From CADEEN01 sp040384625 (lineage in GTDB: Bacteria; Pseudomonadota; Gammaproteobacteria; Burkholderiales; Burkholderiaceae_C): a DNA stretch of 64,000 bases. The DNA lies in NCBI GenBank assembly GCA_040384625.1, contig JAZKIW010000010.1, positions 1 through 64,000 of the forward strand. Direction: 5' to 3'. The position numbers and the translations under genes are program-made. This document shows, in pieces, positions 50,182 to 59,099 of this stretch; the first letter of the stretch is position 1, and each line of letters opens with the position of its first letter. Under the pieces are notes generated by a model. That model saw nothing but the letters and a program-made list of their open reading frames with translations. It was not told the origin of the DNA and made no database searches.

Positions 50182-51266
50182 GCGGGCCCGCCGCGCGGGG
50201 CATCCAGGCTCGCTTCGCACTGCACCGCGCGGCCTTCACGTTCGATGTCGACCTGGCCCTGCCCGGGCGCGGCGTGACGGCCCTGTTCGGTCCTTCGGGT
50301 TCGGGCAAGACGACCTTGCTGCGCTGCATTGCCGGTCTTGAACCTTGCCCCGACGGACGGCTCACGGTGAACGGCAGTGTGTGGCAGGACGCCTCGAGCT
50401 TTCTGCCCACGCACCGCCGCCCGCTCGGCTTCGTGTTCCAGGAAGCCAGCCTGTTCACGCACCTGACGGTGCGCGGTAATCTGGATTACGGCCTGAAGCG
50501 CGTGCCGGCGGCTCAGCGCTCGGGCACCCAGGCGGCGGCGATCGAACTGCTCGGCATCGAGGGGCTGCTCGAGCGTAGAACCACCGCGCTGTCGGGCGGC
50601 GAACGCCAGCGCGTGGCGATCGCGCGTGCCCTCGCGGTGAGCCCGCAACTGCTGCTGCTCGACGAGCCGCTGGCCTCGCTCGACCAGGCCCGCAAGCAGG
50701 AAATCCTGCCCTACCTGAAACGCCTGCACGACGAGCTCGAGATCCCCGTGCTCTATGTCAGCCACGCCGCCGACGAAGTGGCTCGCCTGGCCGACCACCT
50801 GCTGCTGCTGGACGGTGGCCGCGTGCGCGCGCAGGGGCCGCTGCAGGAGACCCTGGTCCGGCTGGACCTGGCCGCGGCCTTCGGTGACGACATTGGCGCG
50901 GTGATCGAAGCCCGCGTCGTCGAGCACGACGACGCCGACCAATTGACCCGCCTCGGCTTCGAGGGGGGCAGCCTGTGGGTCAGCCGCTGTGCTGAGGCGC
51001 CCGGTGCGCGCCTGCGGGCGCGCGTGCGCGCCGGCGACGTCAGCCTATCGGACCGCCCACCCGAGGGCAGCAGCATCCTCAACGTGCTGGCGGTGCGGGT
51101 CGTCGAGACGCGTGCCGCAGGCCCCCCCGGCCAAGTGCTGATCCGGCTCGACGCGCAGGGCACGCCGCTGCTCGCACGCATCACCGGCCGCTCATGTCGA
51201 GCACTGCAGATCGAACCCGGTCGCGAGGTCTGGGCCCAGGTCAAGAGCGTCGCCCTGATGCGCTGA
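50178..51266 (+). CDS. modC: Molybdate ABC transporter ATP-binding protein ModC
   Basis: 362 aa. ATPase domain (about 1-235): Walker A GPSGSGKTT, Q loop VFQEASLFTHLTV, signature LSGGERQRVAIARALAV, Walker B LLLLDEPLASLD, and switch His VSHAADEV. A C-terminal TOBE oxyanion-binding domain follows (about 285-355, NVLAVRVVETRAAGPPGQV), which in ModC-type proteins binds the metal oxyanion and can inhibit transport. Complete modABC operon; no ModE gene is adjacent. Confidence 0.95.
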   Translation: MSGPAARGIQARFALHRAAFTFDVDLALPGRGVTALFGPSGSGKTTLLRCIAGLEPCPDGRLTVNGSVWQDASSFLPTHRRPLGFVFQEASLFTHLTVRGNLDYGLKRVPAAQRSGTQAAAIELLGIEGLLERRTTALSGGERQRVAIARALAVSPQLLLLDEPLASLDQARKQEILPYLKRLHDELEIPVLYVSHAADEVARLADHLLLLDGGRVRAQGPLQETLVRLDLAAAFGDDIGAVIEARVVEHDDADQLTRLGFEGGSLWVSRCAEAPGARLRARVRAGDVSLSDRPPEGSSILNVLAVRVVETRAAGPPGQVLIRLDAQGTPLLARITGRSCRALQIEPGREVWAQVKSVALMR

Positions 51267-51355
51267 AGCCCTGGAGCGGCCCCGAGGCGCCGCTTTACGA
51301 TGTCAACTTAAGATGCCCCAGCCCGTTCATTCGGTTTGACGGAAGGGAATCCGCG

Positions 51356-51736
51356 GTGAACAAGCCAGAAGAACGAGTCGAGGTCGCGATCGAGGAGTTG
51401 AAGGAGTCGAGCCCGGCCCCGGATGGCGACGGTGTCGTGCTTCACACCGATGCCGTCGTCAACGGCAAGCTGCGTGACACCACGATCGAGGTCAGCGAGG
51501 CCGATGCGCCGGCGGTGGCCGTGGCGCTGCTGAATGGCGAAGCGCCCGAGGGAGTTACACCAGGCCTGCCGGAGGCCGTGCGCTGTCTGGCCATCGGCGT
51601 GGTGCATTCGGCGAGCGCCGAGCAGGTGCGACTGCACTTGCAGCTCGAGACCGGCCAGGTGATGCCGATCGAGTTGTCACTCGATGCCGCCGCGGCCTTG
51701 CACCGCGGCTTGGACCAGCACATTGCGGCGCGCTGA
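51356..51736 (+). CDS. Small hypothetical protein
   Basis: 126 aa, not recognised. GTG start with GGAAGGGAA upstream. Acidic, soluble and no membrane segment. The pattern VVLHTDAVVNGKLRDTTIEVSE, then VALLNGEAPEGVTPG, LPEAVRCLAIGVVHSASAEQ, and LQLETGQVMPIELSLDAAAA suggests a compact alpha/beta domain, with the C-terminal helix ALHRGLDQHI. It is convergent with the chemoreceptor gene (7 nt apart) and downstream of modC; a relation to either is not established. Confidence 0.7.
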   Translation: MNKPEERVEVAIEELKESSPAPDGDGVVLHTDAVVNGKLRDTTIEVSEADAPAVAVALLNGEAPEGVTPGLPEAVRCLAIGVVHSASAEQVRLHLQLETGQVMPIELSLDAAAALHRGLDQHIAAR

Positions 51737-51743
51737 GTCAGCG

Positions 51744-53447
51744 TCAGAACGCCGCCCAGTCTTCATCGCCCTTGCCGGCTGAGGCCGGCGCGGCAGCCAC
51801 CCGGCGCCCGGCCGGAGCGATCTTCGGCGTGGCGCGCGGCTTCGCCCCCGCGACCGCGGCGCCCTGGACCGGGCTCGCAGACTCGTTGCCGAGGCGGAAC
51901 TGCGCCACCGTCTGGGCCAGTTGCGCCGCCTGGTGCTTCAGGCTCTCGGCCGCGGCCGCCGACTCCTCGACCAGGGCCGCATTCTGCTGTGTCACCTGAT
52001 CGAGCTGGGACACCGCGTCGCCGATCTGGCCGATGCCGGCCGACTGCTCGACGCTGGCACTGGTGATCTCGCCGATCAGGTCAGTGACGCGCTTGACCTG
52101 GCTCACGATGTTGCCCATGGTCTTGCCGGCCTCGTCGCACAAGCGTGAGCCGGCCTCGACCTTGTCGACGCTCTCGCCGATCAGGCCCTTGATTTCCTTG
52201 GCCGCCTGCGCACTGCGCTGGGCAAGGCTGCGCACCTCGCCGGCGACGACCGCGAAGCCGCGACCCTGTTCGCCGGCGCGTGCCGCTTCGACCGCGGCGT
52301 TCAGCGCCAGGATGTTGGTCTGGAAGGCGATGCCGTCGATCACGCCGATGATGTCGGCGATCTTCTTCGACGAGGCCGTGATCTGTTCCATCGTCGCGAC
52401 CACGTGGCCGACCACCACGCCGCCTTCGCTGGCCACTGCCGATGCGCTGTCGGCGAGTTGGGTCGCCTGGCGTGCGGTGTCGGCATTGTTCTTCACCGTC
52501 GCCGTCAACTCCTCCATCGACGCCGCGGTCTGCTGCAGGTTGCTGGCCTGTTCTTCGGTGCGCTGCGACAGGTCGGCATTGCCGGTGGCGATCTGTGCCG
52601 AGCCGGTGGCGATCGAGTCGGAGCTGTTGCGCACCTGGCCGACGATGTCGACCAGGCTGTCGTTCATTTGCTTCAGCGCGGCCAGCAGCTGGCCAGTCTC
52701 GTCGTTGCCGCGCACGGTGATGCGCGAGCTCAGGTCACCCGCGCCGATGCGCTCGGCCACGGCCATCGCCTCCCGCATCGGCACGGTGATCGAGCGCGTG
52801 ATCGCCAGCGCGCAGCCGACGCCGATCAGCACCGCCACCAGGGTCAGGGCACCCATCCACCACAGCGCGCTGCGGTAACCGGCGTTGGCTTCCTTGGCCG
52901 CCTTGTCGCCGAGCACTTCGTTGTAGGTCCAGAGCTCTTCGACCGCGGCGCTGACCGCGCCATAGGCCTTGCGCGACTCACCGAACATCAGCTTGCGCGC
53001 CTCCTCCAGCTTGGTCGCGTCGCCCATGGCCTGGCGCGACAGCGGTCGCAGCTTGTTCCACTCGAGCGCATAGGTCGCCACCGCGGTCTGCAGCGCCTTC
53101 AGGTTCTTCTTGTCCTGCTCGTCGACGGCCAGCTTGTCGTAGTCCTTGATCAGGGCCTCGATCGTGGTGTGGCTCTTGGCGATGCGGGCTTCGAACTCGT
53201 CCTTGTCTTTTTCGGTGTTGAGCAGCAGGTGCTGCGACTCGACGCGGCGCATGTCGCCGACGGCCGCGCGCAGCTTGTCGACCAGCTTCAGCGAGGGCAC
53301 GAGGTTCTCGGAGAACGCTTCGACGTGGTTGTTGGTCGCGCCGATCTTCATGGCCCCGAACGCGGCCAGCGCGGCCAGCAGGACCAACAGGATGGCGAAC
53401 GCGGCGCCGAGGCGGGCACCGATCTTCAGGCGGGTGATGATGTTCAT
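51744..53447 (-). CDS. Methyl-accepting chemotaxis protein
   Basis: 567 aa. TM1 at about residues 11-33, a periplasmic four-helix-bundle sensor (about 35-190), TM2 at about 194-216, HAMP (about 216-270), then a signalling coiled coil with the conserved hairpin tip (IGVIDGIAFQTNILALNAAV, then EAARAGEQGRGFAVVA). The C-terminus GDEDWAAF ends in a W-x-x-F pentapeptide-like motif that could tether CheR/CheB. Transcribed before cheW on the same strand's order: cheW lies upstream, so they form an operon of cheW then receptor. Confidence 0.94.
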   Translation of the reverse strand: MNIITRLKIGARLGAAFAILLVLLAALAAFGAMKIGATNNHVEAFSENLVPSLKLVDKLRAAVGDMRRVESQHLLLNTEKDKDEFEARIAKSHTTIEALIKDYDKLAVDEQDKKNLKALQTAVATYALEWNKLRPLSRQAMGDATKLEEARKLMFGESRKAYGAVSAAVEELWTYNEVLGDKAAKEANAGYRSALWWMGALTLVAVLIGVGCALAITRSITVPMREAMAVAERIGAGDLSSRITVRGNDETGQLLAALKQMNDSLVDIVGQVRNSSDSIATGSAQIATGNADLSQRTEEQASNLQQTAASMEELTATVKNNADTARQATQLADSASAVASEGGVVVGHVVATMEQITASSKKIADIIGVIDGIAFQTNILALNAAVEAARAGEQGRGFAVVAGEVRSLAQRSAQAAKEIKGLIGESVDKVEAGSRLCDEAGKTMGNIVSQVKRVTDLIGEITSASVEQSAGIGQIGDAVSQLDQVTQQNAALVEESAAAAESLKHQAAQLAQTVAQFRLGNESASPVQGAAVAGAKPRATPKIAPAGRRVAAAPASAGKGDEDWAAF

Positions 53448-53486
53448 GACGGAAGTCTCTGGGGCGGGTTGCAGGTGTCGGAGGAG

Positions 53487-54041
53487 TCAGTGAGATTGGC
53501 GGGCCGGGTCGACGAGACCCATCGCTGCGCCGCCCATCAGGCGCTCGATGTCGGTCAGGATCAGCAGGCGCTCCTGGTCGCCGTTCTTCAGCGAACCGAG
53601 ACCCAGGATGTGCGAGGCGTCGATCGCGGTGTTGAACGCGGGCGCCGGGCGGATGTCTTCGGCCTGCAGCTCGACCACGTCGCTGACCGAGTCGACCACC
53701 GCACCGACGACGCGCTGGGCGACGTTGAGGATGATGACGACGGTGAACTCGTCGTAGGGCACGTCGGCGAGCGCGAAGGCCAGGCGCAAGTCGATGATCG
53801 GCACGATCGTGCCGCGCAGGTTGACCACGCCCATCACGAAGGGCGGCGCACCGGCCAGGCGCGTCGGCGCCTCGTAGCTGCGAATTTCCTGGACCTTCAG
53901 GATGTCGATGCCGTACTCCTCGGCGCCGAGCCGGAAGCTCAGGAACTGGCCGCCCTGGGGGGCCGCCAGGGCCGCATCTGCCGGCCCGAAGTCCCGCTGC
54001 GCGGGCGCCTGGCCCGCAAGGGGCGCGCTATCGATCTCCAT
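53487..54041 (-). CDS. cheW: CheW-type chemotaxis coupling protein
   Basis: 184 aa. Two SH3-like subdomains with the CheW hallmarks: FLSFRLGAEEYGIDILKVQEI (partly), PPFVMGVVNLRGTIVPIIDL, VVIILNVAQRVVGAVVDSVSDV and LGSLKNGDQERLLILTDIERLM. It links chemoreceptors to CheA. It is 39 nt upstream of the receptor gene on the same strand, so both are probably one transcript; other che genes are elsewhere. Confidence 0.94.
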   Translation of the reverse strand: MEIDSAPLAGQAPAQRDFGPADAALAAPQGGQFLSFRLGAEEYGIDILKVQEIRSYEAPTRLAGAPPFVMGVVNLRGTIVPIIDLRLAFALADVPYDEFTVVIILNVAQRVVGAVVDSVSDVVELQAEDIRPAPAFNTAIDASHILGLGSLKNGDQERLLILTDIERLMGGAAMGLVDPARQSH

Positions 54042-54132
54042 CTCGGTTCCTCTCGTGGGTCAATGCCGCCGCCCGGTCGGGCCGCCGCGGGTGGGGCAGG
54101 TTCCAGGCCATATCGGCTCGGTTGTTCACCAC

Positions 54133-54154
54133 TTAAGCGTTGCAGTACGCTTAA
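54133..54154 (+). promoter_or_regulatory. Inverted repeat in the cheW-TetR intergenic region
   Basis: TTAAGCGT (54133-54140), 6-nt spacer TGCAGT, ACGCTTAA (54147-54154): a perfect 8-bp inverted repeat. A related half, TACGGTTAA, lies at about 54224-54232, close to the TetR start. The AT-rich block (54118-54240) is the promoter region for cheW (minus) and the TetR/MFS operon (plus); the repeat fits a TetR-type operator. Confidence 0.6.
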
Positions 54155-54247
54155 ATTTAGACGAGTCGAATATCCGGCAATGACCGGTGAAAGCCGTCAA
54201 ACCTGCCCCATTTGTCGTATCCGTACGGTTAAGCTAGGGGAACCCCG

Positions 54248-54901
54248 ATGCCGACCGCGAATACCGCCAAGACAGCCGCCAGGGCCACGCGCCGCCGCTC
54301 GCCCGAGAGCCAGGAGCAGTTCCGCCGCGAGCTGGTCCTGTATGCCAAGGAGCTCTACCGCAGCCAGGGCTACGAGGGGCTAACGCTGCGCGCGCTGACC
54401 AGTGCCTTCGGCATGTCGCCGATGGCCTTCTACGCCTACTTCCCGAACAAGCAGTCGATGGTCAAGCACATCTGGCTCGACATCTTTCGCGAGCTGTTCG
54501 ACGCCCTGCTCGCCGCCGGGCGCAGCACGCACTCGCCCGCCGAGACCCTGCGTGCGCATGTCCAGGCCAACCTCGATTACTGGGAAGGCAACGAAGACCA
54601 CTTCCGCATGGCCTACCTGTCGAATGCCGAGGCCCCCGGCAGCGAGCCGATCGCCCTCTACGACGAGCCGCTCTACGTGCAGCTGCTCGACCTGCTGCGC
54701 GAGCGCGTGCTGGCTTGTGCGCGCGGCAAGATGCTGGCCGAGGCCGAGCTGCAGCTGCTGACCGACTTCGTGCGCATCAAGCTCTTCGGCTACCTGTTCG
54801 CGGCCATCGTCCTGCGCCGCTACCGCTTCGCCGACAAGGCCGCTCTCAAGGGCCTTGTCATCGACGACGTCATGCTGACGGTCGATCGCATGACCGCCTG
54901 A
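54248..54901 (+). CDS. TetR-family transcriptional regulator
   Basis: 217 aa. HTH at about residues 22-75 (ELYRSQGYEGLTLRALTSAF, then GMSPMAFYAYFPNKQSMVKHI) with a Pro/Arg-rich N-terminal arm of about 20 residues. The C-terminal effector domain has no recognised ligand. It lies 18 nt before an MFS exporter, with an operator-like repeat upstream, so local control of the exporter is likely. Confidence 0.93.
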   Translation: MPTANTAKTAARATRRRSPESQEQFRRELVLYAKELYRSQGYEGLTLRALTSAFGMSPMAFYAYFPNKQSMVKHIWLDIFRELFDALLAAGRSTHSPAETLRAHVQANLDYWEGNEDHFRMAYLSNAEAPGSEPIALYDEPLYVQLLDLLRERVLACARGKMLAEAELQLLTDFVRIKLFGYLFAAIVLRRYRFADKAALKGLVIDDVMLTVDRMTA

Positions 54902-54919
54902 AATGCCGCACACCCGTCC

Positions 54920-56131
54920 ATGATCCCCGCCGCCCTGCTGCCGCACCGCGACTTCTTGCGCTTCTGGTGGGCCCGGCTGGCCGGTACCTGCGCCGGCCAG
55001 ATGCTGATGGTCGCCGTGGGCTGGCAGATGTACGACCTGACTGGCTCGGCCTGGGACCTGGGCCTGGTCGGCCTGCTGCAATTCCTGCCCGCGCTGGCCC
55101 TGGTGCTGGTGACCGGCGAAGTGGTCGACCGCCACCACCGCGCGCGCGTCGCGGCGGCCTGCGTCGCCGTGCAGGCCGTGGTGGCGCTGGTGCTCGCCCT
55201 GGCGCCCTGGGCCGGCGGGCCGCAGCGCGGCCTGTTGCTGGCGCTGTCGGTGGTGCTCGGCACGGCCAAGGCGTTCCAGATGCCGGCCCAGCAGGCCCTG
55301 GTGCCACTGCTAGTGCCCACCTCACTCCTGCCGCGCGCGCTGGCCTTCAGCTCGGCCGGCATGCAGCTGGCCATCATCGCCGGGCCGGCCATCGGCGGTT
55401 TGCTCTACGTAGGCGGCGCCACAGCGGTGTATGTCAGCTGCGCCCTTCTGTTCGTCATCGGCACCGTGCTGCTGCTGCGCGTCGACCATGCCAGCCCGCC
55501 GCCGCGCGAGCGCGCCAGCTGGCAGACCCTGCTGGCCGGCGTGACCTATGTGCGCAGCAACCCGGTGGTGCTGGGCGCGATCTCGCTCGACCTGTTCGCG
55601 GTGCTGCTCGGCGGCGCCACGGCCCTGCTGCCGATGTTCGCCAAGGACCTGCTGCATGTCGGACCCTGGGGCCTGGGCCTGCTGCGCGGCGCGCCGGCGG
55701 TCGGCGCGCTGGCGATGTCGATCGCCCTGTCGCGCTGGCCGATCATGCGCCGCGCCGGGCGCACCATGCTGTCAGCGGTGGCGGTATATGGCCTCGCCAC
55801 CGCGGTGTTCGGCCTGTCGACCTCGTTCGTGCTGTCGATGCTGGCGCTGGCCGTCACCGGCGCGGCCGACATGGTCAGCATCGTCGTGCGCCAGTCCCTG
55901 GTGCAGCTGGAAACGCCGGACGCGATGCGCGGGCGCGTCAGCGCGGTCAACTCGGTCTTCATCGGCGCGTCGAACCAGCTCGGCGAGTTCGAGTCGGGCG
56001 CCACCGCTGCCGTGCTCGGGCCGGTGGGCTCGGTGGTTCTCGGCGGCGCAGGCTCGATCGTCATCGCGCTGCTGTGGTGGCGCCTGTTCCCGGCGCTGGC
56101 GCGGCGCGACCAGCTGGTGCGCCCGGCCTAG
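54920..56131 (+). CDS. MFS transporter (EntS/TMF-like)
   Basis: 403 aa, twelve membrane segments. Motifs of the DHA-type/EntS exporters: FWWARLAGTCAGQMLMVAVGW, WDLGLVGLLQFLPALALVL, the loop VTGEVVDRHHRARV (motif A-like) and TPDAMRGRVSAVNSVFIGASNQLGE near the end. Likely a drug or metabolite exporter under the TetR regulator next to it. Substrate not readable. Confidence 0.92.
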   Translation: MIPAALLPHRDFLRFWWARLAGTCAGQMLMVAVGWQMYDLTGSAWDLGLVGLLQFLPALALVLVTGEVVDRHHRARVAAACVAVQAVVALVLALAPWAGGPQRGLLLALSVVLGTAKAFQMPAQQALVPLLVPTSLLPRALAFSSAGMQLAIIAGPAIGGLLYVGGATAVYVSCALLFVIGTVLLLRVDHASPPPRERASWQTLLAGVTYVRSNPVVLGAISLDLFAVLLGGATALLPMFAKDLLHVGPWGLGLLRGAPAVGALAMSIALSRWPIMRRAGRTMLSAVAVYGLATAVFGLSTSFVLSMLALAVTGAADMVSIVVRQSLVQLETPDAMRGRVSAVNSVFIGASNQLGEFESGATAAVLGPVGSVVLGGAGSIVIALLWWRLFPALARRDQLVRPA

Positions 56132-56205
56132 CCGGGTGCGGCGCCGCTGCGCGGCGGGGCACGGAACCTGCGTGGCGTGGCGCTGACCCACCCGCAGCTC
56201 CGACC

Positions 56206-56931
56206 ATGAACGACACCGTGCAACCCGACACCACACCCTCAGTGATCCACCTGATCGGCGGCGAGAAAGGCGGCGTCGGCAAGTCCCTGGTGTCGCGCCT
56301 GCTGGCCCAGCACTTCATCGACCGCGGCATGCCCTTCACCGGCTTCGACACCGACCGCTCGCACGGCGCCTTGATGCGCTTCTATGCCGGTTATGCCAGC
56401 CCGGTGCTGGTCGACCGCTACGAAGCGCTGGACGCGATCGTCGAGAGCGCCATCGCCGCGCCGGGCCAACGCGTGCTTGTCGACCTGGCGGCGCAGACCC
56501 ATGCGCCGTTGACCCAATGGATGGACGACTCGGGCGTGCTCGACGTCGCCGCGGAGGCCGGCGTGGCTGTCCACTACTGGCACGTGATGGACGCCGGCCG
56601 CGACTCGGTCGACCTGCTCGAGCGCCTGCTTGACCGCTTCGGCGCGCGCCTGAGCTACGTGCTGGTGCTGAACCAGCTGCGCGGCGACGACTTCGGCCAG
56701 CTCGAACGTTCGGGCCAGTTGACGCGCGCGCTCGCCCTCGGCGCGCGGGTGGTGCGCCTGAAGCACGTGCAGGACGCCGTGCTGCGCAAGATCGACGCCA
56801 CGGACTCGAGCTTCTGGGCCGCGCGCCAGGCCTCCGGCAGCGAGGGGCCCAAGCTCGGCCTGCTCGAGCGGCAACGGTTGAAGCTTTGGCTGGGGTCGGT
56901 CGCCACGGAGTTCATCGCGGCCGGCATCTGA
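56206..56931 (+). CDS. ParA/MinD-like P-loop ATPase, orphan
   Basis: 241 aa. Deviant Walker A GGEKGGVGKSLVSRLLAQHF near residue 15, with the signature Lys, DTDRSHGALMRFYAGY, LVDLAAQTHAPLTQWMDDSG, and YVLVLNQLRGDDFG. This is the fold of the ParA/mobilisation-like orphan ATPases seen in Burkholderiales chromosomes. No parB, parS or plasmid genes accompany it, so a partitioning role is doubtful; it may position or load an unknown partner. 75 nt after the MFS gene. Confidence 0.82.
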   Translation: MNDTVQPDTTPSVIHLIGGEKGGVGKSLVSRLLAQHFIDRGMPFTGFDTDRSHGALMRFYAGYASPVLVDRYEALDAIVESAIAAPGQRVLVDLAAQTHAPLTQWMDDSGVLDVAAEAGVAVHYWHVMDAGRDSVDLLERLLDRFGARLSYVLVLNQLRGDDFGQLERSGQLTRALALGARVVRLKHVQDAVLRKIDATDSSFWAARQASGSEGPKLGLLERQRLKLWLGSVATEFIAAGI

Positions 56932-56996
56932 ACAATTGAAACCAAATCGGGCGCTCGGGTTGTGCGGCTGAAACAGCGCTGAGACGCGGCGCGGCG

Positions 56997-57809
56997 ATGC
57001 TGTGGTCCATGCCCCCGACCACCCCGACCCTTCTCTGCCTGCACTGCAGCGCCAGCAATGGCCAGCAGTGGAAGGCCTACCCGGCCCTGCTGCCCGCACC
57101 GCTGCGCCTGCTGACACCCGACCTGCTCGGCTACGGCAGCGCGCCGGCATGGCCGACCGGCGCCTCCTTGTCGCTCGACACCGAGGCGCAACGCCTGGCG
57201 CCCTTGCTCGACGCCGGCGGCGCGAACGATGGCGACGAAGGCGTGCACCTGTTCGGCCATTCCTACGGCGGCGCAGTGGCGCTGCAATTGGCCTTGCGCT
57301 GGCCGCAGCGTGTCAGGAGCCTGACCCTGTACGAACCGGTTCGCTTCGCCGCGCTGCGCGACGACCGCGACCCGGCGCCTTGGCGCGACATCCGCGCCTT
57401 CGGCCGCATGGTCGGCGGCCTGGCCTCGATCGGCCACCACGAAGCGGCGGCCGCTTGTTTCATCGACTACTGGTCGGGCCAGGGTGCGTGGGCGCGCCTG
57501 CCCGTGACACGCCAGCAGGCCATCGCGGCGCGCATGGCCAAGGTCGGGGCCGACTTCGAGGCCCTGTTCGACGATGCCGTGCCCCTGGCCGCCTACCGGC
57601 GCCTGACGATGCCGGTGCGCCTGATCACCGGCACCACGTCGCCAGCGCCGGCGCGCCGCGTCGCCGAGCGCCTCGCGCAGATCCTGCCCGACGCGACCCT
57701 GGTGCGCCTGCACGGCCTGGGTCACATGGGGCCACTCGAAGACCCGCAGCGCGTCGCGGCCCGGCTCGCCCCGATGCTCGTCGGCGAGCAGGTCGACCAG
57801 GCCGCCTGA
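56997..57809 (+). CDS. Alpha/beta-hydrolase
   Basis: 270 aa. Catalytic Ser in the nucleophile elbow FGHSYGGAVA (near residue 92), an oxyanion segment LLCLHCSASNGQQW near the N-terminus, acid in LITGTTSPAP or near, and His in LHGLGHMGPLEDP near residue 241. Members are small esterases/lipases or C-C hydrolases. The start is uncertain: ATG 56997 or 57009, neither with a good ribosome site. Convergent with the PHB depolymerase. Confidence 0.88.
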   Translation: MLWSMPPTTPTLLCLHCSASNGQQWKAYPALLPAPLRLLTPDLLGYGSAPAWPTGASLSLDTEAQRLAPLLDAGGANDGDEGVHLFGHSYGGAVALQLALRWPQRVRSLTLYEPVRFAALRDDRDPAPWRDIRAFGRMVGGLASIGHHEAAAACFIDYWSGQGAWARLPVTRQQAIAARMAKVGADFEALFDDAVPLAAYRRLTMPVRLITGTTSPAPARRVAERLAQILPDATLVRLHGLGHMGPLEDPQRVAARLAPMLVGEQVDQAA

Positions 57810-57827
57810 CGTCGCCGCAAGGCGGCC

Positions 57828-59033
57828 CTACTGCGAGATGTGGATCACGTCCCGCACCAGCGGGTAGATGTGGTTCTGCCAGCGCTTGCCGCTGAACACT
57901 CCGTAGTGCCCGACGTTCGGCTGCACGTAGTGCGTGCGCAGGTAGGGCCGCAGATTGCTCGCCAGGTCCTGCGCCGCCAGCGTCTGGCCGATGGCGCAGA
58001 TGTCGTCGCGCTCGCCCTCCACGGTGACCAGGGCCGTGCGCCGGATTGCCGCCGGATCGACACGCCGTCCGCGGTACTGCAGCGTGCCCTTCGGCAGCGC
58101 GTGCTGCTGGAACACCAGGCGCACGGTGTCGAGGTAGAAGTCGGCGGCCAGGTCGGCCACCGCCAGGTACTCCTCGTAGAAAGTGCGAGTGACCTCGGCC
58201 TTCTCGAACTCGTCGTCGACCAGGTGCTGGTAGTAGTCGCGAAAGGCGTTGACGTGGCGCTCGCGGTTCATGCTCATGAAGGCCGACAGCTGCACGAAGC
58301 CCGGGTAGACGCGGCGGCCGGCGCCGCGGTGGCGCAGCGGCACATGGGTGATCAGGTTCTTCTCGAACCACTCGATCGGCTTCGACGACGCCAGCTTGTT
58401 GACCTCGGTCGGGCTGATGCGGCAGTCGATCGGGCCGGCCATCAGGGTCAGGCTGGCCGGCGTAGCGGCGTGCCGGTCCTCCGACATCAGCGCCACCGCG
58501 GCCAGCGCCGAGACGCAGGGCTGGCAGACCGCGATGACATGGCTGTTCGGGCCCATCGCGGCAACGAAGCGCATCAGGTGCTCGGTGTACTCGTCCAGGC
58601 CGAAGGGCCCGGCCACCAGGGGCACATCGCGCACGTTGTGCCAGTCGGTGACATGCACGTCGTGGTCCTGCAGCACCGTGCGCACGGTGTCGCGCAGCAG
58701 AGTGGCGAAGTGGCCCGACATCGGCGCGACGATCAGCACCTTGGGCTGGGCCACCCCACCCGGCGTGTGCGCCTTGCGAAAACGCCGCAGTGTCGCGAAG
58801 GGCGTCGTCAACACCACTTCCTCGCTCACCGGCACCGGCTCGCCCTTGACCGTCACGCTGTCGATGCGCCAGGGCGGACGCGCATGCGTCACCTCGGCCA
58901 GCTCGATCAGCTTGCAGGCCGCGGCCAGCGTACGGGTGGCGGGCGGCTCCTGCAGCAACGGCGCGCAGTGTCGGGCCCAGCTGCGCATCGGCCACAGCAA
59001 GTCGTTTTGAGCCTGGTACGCCTGGTACATCAT
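57828..59033 (-). CDS. phaZ: Intracellular polyhydroxyalkanoate depolymerase (PhaZ1 type)
   Basis: 401 aa, the usual length. The catalytic Cys lies in HVIAVCQPCVSALAAVALM where lipases have Ser; the matching Asp is likely in VEGERDDICA and the His in NVGHYGVFSGKRW. This is the Cys-type intracellular depolymerase of Cupriavidus-like bacteria, working on native PHB granules. Start: ATG 59033 immediately followed by ATG 59030. It is divergent from the GST gene. Confidence 0.93.
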   Translation of the reverse strand: MMYQAYQAQNDLLWPMRSWARHCAPLLQEPPATRTLAAACKLIELAEVTHARPPWRIDSVTVKGEPVPVSEEVVLTTPFATLRRFRKAHTPGGVAQPKVLIVAPMSGHFATLLRDTVRTVLQDHDVHVTDWHNVRDVPLVAGPFGLDEYTEHLMRFVAAMGPNSHVIAVCQPCVSALAAVALMSEDRHAATPASLTLMAGPIDCRISPTEVNKLASSKPIEWFEKNLITHVPLRHRGAGRRVYPGFVQLSAFMSMNRERHVNAFRDYYQHLVDDEFEKAEVTRTFYEEYLAVADLAADFYLDTVRLVFQQHALPKGTLQYRGRRVDPAAIRRTALVTVEGERDDICAIGQTLAAQDLASNLRPYLRTHYVQPNVGHYGVFSGKRWQNHIYPLVRDVIHISQ

Positions 59034-59099
59034 GGCCTTCGGATTGCAACTACCGGGCCAGCGCACGCTTGTGGCACATCCCTTGCATCGGCATGCACC

